Shown here: positions 41,826 through 46,866 of the stretch, one piece after another
Position numbering within the stretch: position 1 is the first letter of the stretch
Layout: each line of letters starts with the position of its first letter
DNA from: Candidatus Lambdaproteobacteria bacterium
GTDB taxonomy: Bacteria; SAR324; JACQKK01
Length of the DNA: 46,866 nucleotides
NCBI GenBank assembly: GCA_016204605.1
Contig: JACQKK010000181.1
Coordinates: 1 to 46,866, forward strand
Direction of reading: 5' to 3'
Notes under the pieces: model-generated
What the model was told of the DNA's origin: nothing
Seen by the model: only the letters and a program-made list of their open reading frames with translations
The model's database searches: none
Program-made: the position numbers and the translations under genes

Positions 41826-42761
41826 TCAGCGATCGGCGGCGCCGCCTGCACCGCGGCCCGCCCGATCCGTGGCGTCGACGGCCCAGCCCGCGGAGCGGGC
41901 GCCGCCGACATCGAGCAGCCGCCGCACGCGCAGCATGTCCAGCAGCCGCCAGGCCGCGGTTGCCGCGAGCAGATGCTTGACGGCGTGGCCACCGACGATC
42001 TCTCCCGCGGCGTACAGCGGGCCATCGAGGGTTTCGAACCCCTTCGCCGACAGGTAGAAGGCGAGCGCGATCAGATACGTTCGACCGTGGCTGTACCGCG
42101 CAGGATACAGCAGCAGCGCCACGGGTGCCCAGATCAGCGGCGCGGCCTGCACGATGATATACGGTCGCAGGTCGCCCGCGCCGCGTAGTTCCGTCCCATG
42201 CCAATAGAGCACGCTGGCAGCGCCCGCGATCAGCAGCAGCGGCAGCGCCACGGTGGCGACGCGTGAGCCCAGCCGGGCGCCCGAGTGTTCCCCGATGAGC
42301 GCCGCGAGCACCGCCATGAACGTGAGCGCCAGCGGCAGCCGATCCCAGAGCAGCGTCGCGTTGGTGGGCCGCCAGTGGTACACGGCCGAGCCGATCCCCG
42401 TCAGCGCCAGCGCCGCGAAGAAGCTCAGCCAGGGCCAGCGCTCGACAGGCTGGGCGAAGGCGACCGAAGGGCGGCGCGCGAGCAGCGACCAGAGGCCGGC
42501 CAGCCCCACCAGCAGGAAAGGAATGTTCGAGGCCACGTTCCAGGCGTTCGGCACCCCCCAGAGCTGACGCTGATCGGCGAAGCTGTGGTAGGCTGTGCTC
42601 TGCGGAATCGGCGGCACCAGCGCCAGGAACGCCACCGCCGCGGCGAGCAGTGCCAGTCCGGCACCCTGGAGCACCCAGCGGCGGCGGGTCGCGGAAGGCC
42701 CCGCCTCCGGGAGCCCCGGCTCGGGAATGCCGGGTGCGCCTGCACGACCGTGTTCCGTCAT
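41826..42761 (-). CDS. CREST-superfamily (alkaline ceramidase-like) membrane hydrolase
   Basis: A 311-residue protein with about seven membrane helices. The residues that mark the CREST superfamily (alkaline ceramidases, PAQR receptors, Per1) are in place: Asp63 in HSFADQRQLWG, the NAWNVASNIPFLLVG helix, His129 in AVYHWRPTNATLLWD with Asp140, and His259 and His263 in GGHAVKHLLAA. These can form the zinc-dependent amidase site. Bacterial members are poorly characterised. A lipid amide or ester substrate in the membrane is likely. The start at 42761 has AAGGAC directly upstream, and the tail after residue 285 is polar and probably disordered. It is first of an operon with the GT2 and DUF2064 genes. 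Confidence 0.82.
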   Translation of the reverse strand: MTEHGRAGAPGIPEPGLPEAGPSATRRRWVLQGAGLALLAAAVAFLALVPPIPQSTAYHSFADQRQLWGVPNAWNVASNIPFLLVGLAGLWSLLARRPSVAFAQPVERWPWLSFFAALALTGIGSAVYHWRPTNATLLWDRLPLALTFMAVLAALIGEHSGARLGSRVATVALPLLLIAGAASVLYWHGTELRGAGDLRPYIIVQAAPLIWAPVALLLYPARYSHGRTYLIALAFYLSAKGFETLDGPLYAAGEIVGGHAVKHLLAATAAWRLLDMLRVRRLLDVGGARSAGWAVDATDRAGRGAGGAADR

Positions 42762-42847
42762 GTCCTTGTCCCCGCTGGCGGCGTCCCTCGCCAGTCTGCG
42801 GGAGAGGATCACCCCCGCCCCTCCACTTTGCCGCAACCGGCCCGCCC

Positions 42848-44260
42848 ATGACAACCGAACGCCTGCTCAACCGCGTCGCCGCCTGCTGGGATCAGGAGGT
42901 GCTGCCGACGTTGATGGACTACATGCGCATCCCGAACGAGTCGCCGCTGTTCGACCGCGACTGGGAGCGGCACGGTCACATGGCCCGCGCCGTCGCGCTG
43001 GTGCAGGGCTGGCTCGACCGCCACCGCCCGCCCGGCGCGCGGGTGGACGTGGTCAAGGAGGGCGCCCGCACGCCGCTGCTGCTGGTGGAGGTGCCCGGCC
43101 AGCGCCCCGGGACGGCGCTGATCTACGGACATCTCGACAAGCAGCCCCCCATGACCGGCTGGCGGGAGGGGCTCGGGGCGTGGACGCCGGTGCTCGATGG
43201 CGAGGGCCGCCTCTACGGGCGGGGCGGCGCCGACGACGGCTACGCGGTCTTCGCCGCCCTGGCCGCCGTCAAGGCGCTCCAGGCCGAGGGGCTGCCCCAC
43301 TCCCGGATCGTGATCCTGATCGAGTGCTCGGAAGAGAGCGGCTCGCCCGACCTGCCCCACTACCTGCAAAGCCACGCGGGGCGGATCGGCGACCCCGACC
43401 TGATCCTGTGCCTCGATTCCGGCTGCGGCGACTACGACCGGCTCTGGGGCACCACCTCGCTGCGCGGGCTCGTCTCGGGCAACCTGCGCGTCGAGGTGCT
43501 GAGCGAAGGCATCCACTCGGGCATCGGGGGCGGCATCGTGCCCGGCACCTTCCGCATCCTGCGCCGGCTGCTCGAGCGCCTGGAAGACGGGGCCACGGGC
43601 GATCTGCGCAGCCCCGAGCTGGCGGTGGAGATTCCTTCGGCCCGCATCGAGCAGGCCCGCAAGGCGGCCACCGTGCTGGGTGCGGAAGCGGTCTCGATGT
43701 TCCCCCTGCTCGCAGGCGTGCGGCCCGAGGCCGGCGATACGGCCGGGCTGCTGCTGCGGAACACCTGGATGCCCAGTCTCGCCATCACCGCGCAGGAGGG
43801 GCTGCCCGAGCTGGCCAAGGGCGGCAACGTGCTGCTGCCCTCGCTCACGGTCAAGTACTCCCTGCGCATCCCGCCCACGCTCGACGCCAGGCGCGCGGCG
43901 GAAACCGTCAAACGGCTGCTCACCGCCGACCCGCCCCACGGCGCCCGCGTGCAGGTCACCGCCGGCGGCGAACCGGGCTGGGAGGCGCCGGCGATGGCGC
44001 CGTGGCTGGCCGAGGCCACCGAGGCCGCCTCGCGCGAGCTGTACGGCCGGGAGGCCTGCTACCTGGGCGTGGGGGGCTCGATCCCCTTCATGCACATGAT
44101 GGGCGAGCGCTTCCCGCGCGCGCAGTATCTCATCACCGGCGTGCTCGGCCCCCACGCCAACGCCCACGGCCCCAACGAGTTCCTGCACGTCCCCTACGCC
44201 AAGCGCCTCACGGCCTGCCTGGTGCGCGTGTTGGCCGCCCACGGGGGCCGGAGCGGGTAG
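42848..44260 (+). CDS. M20-family metallopeptidase
   Basis: A 470-residue cytosolic dipeptidase/deacylase of the M20 family. Zinc ligands and catalytic residues are recognisable: His95 and Asp97 in IYGHLDKQPP, Asp129 in RGGADDGYA, the Glu162-Glu163 pair in ECSEESGSPD, Asp190 in LCLDSGCGD, and the C-terminal His in AHGPNEFLHVPY. The lid domain runs about 205-385. The DKQP motif is typical of carboxypeptidase-like/CNDP members acting on dipeptides. The start at 42848 has no strong Shine-Dalgarno. It is divergent from the CREST gene with an 86-bp intergenic region and convergent with anmK. Confidence 0.92.
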   Translation: MTTERLLNRVAACWDQEVLPTLMDYMRIPNESPLFDRDWERHGHMARAVALVQGWLDRHRPPGARVDVVKEGARTPLLLVEVPGQRPGTALIYGHLDKQPPMTGWREGLGAWTPVLDGEGRLYGRGGADDGYAVFAALAAVKALQAEGLPHSRIVILIECSEESGSPDLPHYLQSHAGRIGDPDLILCLDSGCGDYDRLWGTTSLRGLVSGNLRVEVLSEGIHSGIGGGIVPGTFRILRRLLERLEDGATGDLRSPELAVEIPSARIEQARKAATVLGAEAVSMFPLLAGVRPEAGDTAGLLLRNTWMPSLAITAQEGLPELAKGGNVLLPSLTVKYSLRIPPTLDARRAAETVKRLLTADPPHGARVQVTAGGEPGWEAPAMAPWLAEATEAASRELYGREACYLGVGGSIPFMHMMGERFPRAQYLITGVLGPHANAHGPNEFLHVPYAKRLTACLVRVLAAHGGRSG

Positions 44261-44281
44261 GGGAAAGTCACGCCCCGCCGT

Positions 44282-45535
44282 CTAATCCGGGAACGAGAGC
44301 TTGCCGAAGCCCAGCGGCGGACGGCCTGTGCTGCCGAAGGGGACCGCGAAGCCGGCGCCGGCGAGGGTCTCGTTGGCGAGCACGGCGAACACCAGCGCCT
44401 CCTTTGCATCGGGCGGCACGCCCAGCAAGTCGCTCTCGCGCCAGGTCAGCTCGGGCAGCAGGTCGCGCAGCCAGCCCATCAGCGTGCGGTTGTGCCGGCC
44501 CCCGCCGGTGACGAATCCCTCCGCGCCTGCCAGGGCGGGCGCCTCGCGGCGGAGGGTTTCCGCGAGTGTCTCCGCCGTGAAGCGGGTGAGGGTGGCGACC
44601 AGCTCCGCGCCGCCGAGGCCGGGCACGCCCGCCGCCGCCAGGGCCTGCGCGACGTACGCCTCGCCGAACAGCTCGGGGCCGGTCGATTTGGGGCACGGGG
44701 CGCCGAAGTAGGGGTGGGCCTTGAGCGCCGCCAGCGCGCCCGCGTGGACGGCGCCCCGCGCGGCGAGGGCGCCCTCGCGGTCGAATCCCTCCGCGATGCC
44801 CGGGAAATCGCGACGCACCGCGCCGTCGATGAGCGTGTTGCCGGGGCCCGTATCGCCTGCCGCGGGCGCGCCGCCGCCCGCCGGCGGCAGCCAGGTGAAG
44901 TTGGCGATGCCCCCCAGGTTGACGAGCACCCGCCCGCGGGCCGGATCGCCGTAGAGCAGCGCATCGACGTACGGCACCAGCGGAGCGCCCTGGCCCCCGC
45001 CGGCAATCTCCTTCTGCCGCAGGTCCGACACGGTGAGGATGCCGGTGGCCACGGCCAGGCGGTCGCCATCGCCGATCTGGAGCGTGGCGTGGTGGGGCAT
45101 GGCATGGCGTGCGGTGGCCTGGTGCGGCTCGCCGCCTTCGCTCCCATCCTCACGCCATGCCGCCGGGGCGTGGTAGACCGTCTGGCCGTGCGAGGCCAGC
45201 GCGTCCACCTCGGCCGGCGTGACGCCCCATGCCGCCAGCGACTCCCGCACCAGCCGCGCGTGCAATTCCGCCAGCCAGCCGTTGGCCGCGCACAGCGCCG
45301 CGAGCGACACCTGCTCACGGAACACGACCTCGCGCAGCCGGGCGCGGGTGGCGGCGTCGTAGGGCGCGGTGCGGAAGCGCTCCAGCGTCACGGCGGTGCC
45401 CGGGCCGCTGCCGGCGATGGCGCACAGCGCCAGGTCCAGCCCGTCGAGCGACGTGCCCGACATCAGCCCGAGGATGCGCCGCCGGGGCTTCCCGGCGATC
45501 TCGATCAGCCGCTGCACGCGGGCGGGGGCGTTCAC
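44282..45535 (-). CDS. anmK: Anhydro-N-acetylmuramic acid kinase
   Basis: A 417-residue kinase that opens the 1,6-anhydro ring and phosphorylates anhydro-MurNAc during peptidoglycan recycling. Landmarks are LGLMSGTSLDGLDLAL at the N-terminus, DALASHGQTVYHAP, NLGGIANFTWLP, GDTGPGNTLIDG, and FVTGGGRHNRTLMGWL near the ATP site. It is longer than the usual ~370 residues because of an extra polar, His/Ala-rich loop (EPHQATARHAMPHHAT) after HGQTVYH. The start is a GTG at 45535 that overlaps the stop of the upstream helicase gene (GTGA), so translation is probably coupled. It would consume the product of MltB-type enzymes such as the one in this window. Confidence 0.95.
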   Translation of the reverse strand: MNAPARVQRLIEIAGKPRRRILGLMSGTSLDGLDLALCAIAGSGPGTAVTLERFRTAPYDAATRARLREVVFREQVSLAALCAANGWLAELHARLVRESLAAWGVTPAEVDALASHGQTVYHAPAAWREDGSEGGEPHQATARHAMPHHATLQIGDGDRLAVATGILTVSDLRQKEIAGGGQGAPLVPYVDALLYGDPARGRVLVNLGGIANFTWLPPAGGGAPAAGDTGPGNTLIDGAVRRDFPGIAEGFDREGALAARGAVHAGALAALKAHPYFGAPCPKSTGPELFGEAYVAQALAAAGVPGLGGAELVATLTRFTAETLAETLRREAPALAGAEGFVTGGGRHNRTLMGWLRDLLPELTWRESDLLGVPPDAKEALVFAVLANETLAGAGFAVPFGSTGRPPLGFGKLSFPD

Positions 45536-46866
45536 GGCTGCTCGTCGCTTGAGGGGCTGCCCGGGGTTCGCCGCCGCCGTGTCCGCTGGCGAGACCGTGG
45601 CGACCCGGGCGCTGGGTGCGCTGTGGGCGCTGTGGGTGCCGCGTCCATCCCGGCCTCACCGGCCGTGTCATCCTGAGCCGGCGCCACCCCGCCGGCCAAG
45701 TGCTGGCGCAGGCGGGTATGGCGCAGGATGGGCTTGGCGTTGTGGACGGCCATGTGGACGGCGCGCTCCGTGCCGATCAGCACGCAGAGCTGGCGCGCCC
45801 GCGTGATGGCCGTATAGAGCAGGTTGCGCTGGAGCATGATGGCGTGCTGGGTGGTCAGCGGCAGGATCACCGCCGGGTACTCGCTGCCCTGCGACTTGTG
45901 GACGGTGATGGCGTAGCCGAGGCTCACGCTTTCCAGCTCGCGCCCCTCGTACTCGACCGGCCGGTCGTCGAAGGCGATCGCCACGGTGCCGTGCTCCTTG
46001 TCGAGCGCGACGATCTCGCCCATGTCGCCGTTGAACACGTCCTTGGCGTAGTCGTTCTTCGTCTGCATCACCTTGTCGCCCACGCGGTAGCTCTGCCCGC
46101 CGAAGGCGAGGGTTTCTCCGCCGGGGTTCAGGGAAGCCTGGAGCACGTGGTTCAGATTGATCGCGCCCAGGGTGCCCTTGTGCATGGGGGTCAGCACCTG
46201 CACCTCGCGCTTGGGGTCGAACCCGAACCGCTGCGGGATGCGCTCGGTGAGCATCCTGAGCAGCTTCTCCACGATCCGGTCGGGGTCGGCTTCCGGGATG
46301 AAGTAGAAATCCAGCAGATCGTCGGTCGGGGGCGGGCGCAACTCCGGAATCTCGCCGCGGCGGATGCCGTGGGCATTGACGGTGATGCGGCTCCGCTCCG
46401 ACTGGCGGAAGATGCGTTCCAGCCGCACCACGGGCAGGCGGCCCGAGGCGATCAGGTCGCTCAGCACCATCCCCGGCCCCACCGACGGCAACTGATCGAC
46501 ATCGCCCACCAGCACCAGCCGGGCCGGCGCGGGGATCGCCGCCAGCAGGGCCTGCATCAGCAGGGTGTCGATCATCGAGCACTCGTCCACGATCACCAGA
46601 TCGGCCGCGATGGCCCGCTCCGTGCCCCGGCCGAAGCCCTTGGGGCCGGCCTCCAGCAGCCGGTGGATCGTGGTCGCCACGCGACCGGTGGCCTCGGCGA
46701 GCCGCTTGGCGGCGCGACCGGTGGGGGCGGCCAGCGCCACTTCCGTGGCGGGCTCGCGGCAGAGCTCGAGGATGAAGCGCACGATGGTGGTCTTGCCGGT
46801 GCCGGGGCCGCCCGTGACGATGAGCGCCTTGTGGTCGAGCGCCGCCCGCACGGCCTCGCGCTGCTC
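45532..46866 (-). CDS. recD2: RecD2-type (RecD-like) DNA helicase, C-terminal part (partial)
   Basis: The frame is open to the right edge of the window and its N-terminus is missing. It has the superfamily 1B motor: Walker A VTGGPGTGKTTIVR, motif II IVDECSMID, motif III GDVDQLPSVGPG, VRLERIFRQSERS, and the C-terminal UvrD_C_2 region YAITVHKSQGSEYPAVILP with LLYTAITRARQ. RecD2 proteins unwind DNA 5' to 3' and act outside RecBCD. The missing N-terminal helix-hairpin-helix domain must be checked to exclude RecD. The final 55 residues are low-complexity, Pro/Arg/Thr-rich, and not part of the motor. The stop overlaps the anmK start by four bases. Confidence 0.9.
   Translation of the reverse strand, partial: EQREAVRAALDHKALIVTGGPGTGKTTIVRFILELCREPATEVALAAPTGRAAKRLAEATGRVATTIHRLLEAGPKGFGRGTERAIAADLVIVDECSMIDTLLMQALLAAIPAPARLVLVGDVDQLPSVGPGMVLSDLIASGRLPVVRLERIFRQSERSRITVNAHGIRRGEIPELRPPPTDDLLDFYFIPEADPDRIVEKLLRMLTERIPQRFGFDPKREVQVLTPMHKGTLGAINLNHVLQASLNPGGETLAFGGQSYRVGDKVMQTKNDYAKDVFNGDMGEIVALDKEHGTVAIAFDDRPVEYEGRELESVSLGYAITVHKSQGSEYPAVILPLTTQHAIMLQRNLLYTAITRARQLCVLIGTERAVHMAVHNAKPILRHTRLRQHLAGGVAPAQDDTAGEAGMDAAPTAPTAHPAPGSPRSRQRTRRRRTPGSPSSDEQP

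Overview
The window is about 46.9 kb of very GC-rich DNA (third codon positions almost all G or C) from a Gram-negative bacterial chromosome. Gram-negative character is supported by two lipobox proteins, an MltB-type lytic transglycosylase, an anhydromuramic-acid kinase, MarC and TatC. The two-ACT-domain IlvA and MltB fit a proteobacterial or deltaproteobacterial-grade lineage, but no marker in the window fixes the taxon. I see no rRNA, tRNA, transposase, integrase or CRISPR. The content is mostly housekeeping and cell-envelope genes, closely packed in short operons that switch strand often. Because of the GC content, nearly every real gene carries long antisense open frames, and these were discarded.

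Layout. 1-3.4 kb: the tail of a + strand gene, an acyl-CoA carboxylase carboxyltransferase, a region with a strong terminator and a possible pseudoknotted RNA, a Lys/Ala-rich lipoprotein and a VOC-family protein, all on the minus strand apart from the first. 4.0-8.6 kb: a very large hybrid histidine kinase with nine PAS domains, one of them a recent-looking tandem duplicate, preceded by overlapping palindromes. 8.6-14.2 kb: a low-GC3 gap with a doubtful small ORF, FxsA, ScpB, a secreted double-propeller WD40 protein and TatC. 14.2-14.4 kb: an 11-bp-stem hairpin followed directly by a 14-bp tandem repeat that supplies the uvrC stop codon. 14.4-19.9 kb: uvrC, a small secreted/membrane protein, aroB, and a RadC-family JAMM protein whose N-terminal extension carries an endonuclease III-like four-cysteine loop.

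20.6-28.9 kb: an amidase, an FG-GAP lipoprotein translationally coupled to an SDR, a DnaC-like ATPase with DnaJ-like CxxCxG motifs facing an R3H-domain protein, a metallophosphoesterase, MltB, and a REC-cNMP-binding protein with non-canonical switch residues. 28.9-36.8 kb: MarC, a dienelactone hydrolase, a baeRF family protein, IlvA, a HisC-like aminotransferase, a ChaC-like cyclotransferase and a small membrane protein. 37.0-42.8 kb: a probable cell-surface glycan/lipid block with two GT4 glycosyltransferases and a sugar epimerase on +, converging on a GT2 enzyme, a DUF2064 protein and a CREST-superfamily membrane hydrolase on -. 42.8 kb-end: an M20 peptidase, AnmK, and the C-terminal part of a RecD2-type helicase running off the right edge.

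The observations most worth follow-up are the RadC fusion with the EndoIII-like Cys4 loop, the H-type pseudoknot ending in an intrinsic terminator, the 14-bp repeat array at the uvrC/tatC junction, the zinc-motif helicase-loader/R3H pair, and the PAS duplication. Everything here is read by eye from the sequence. No similarity search or structure prediction was run.
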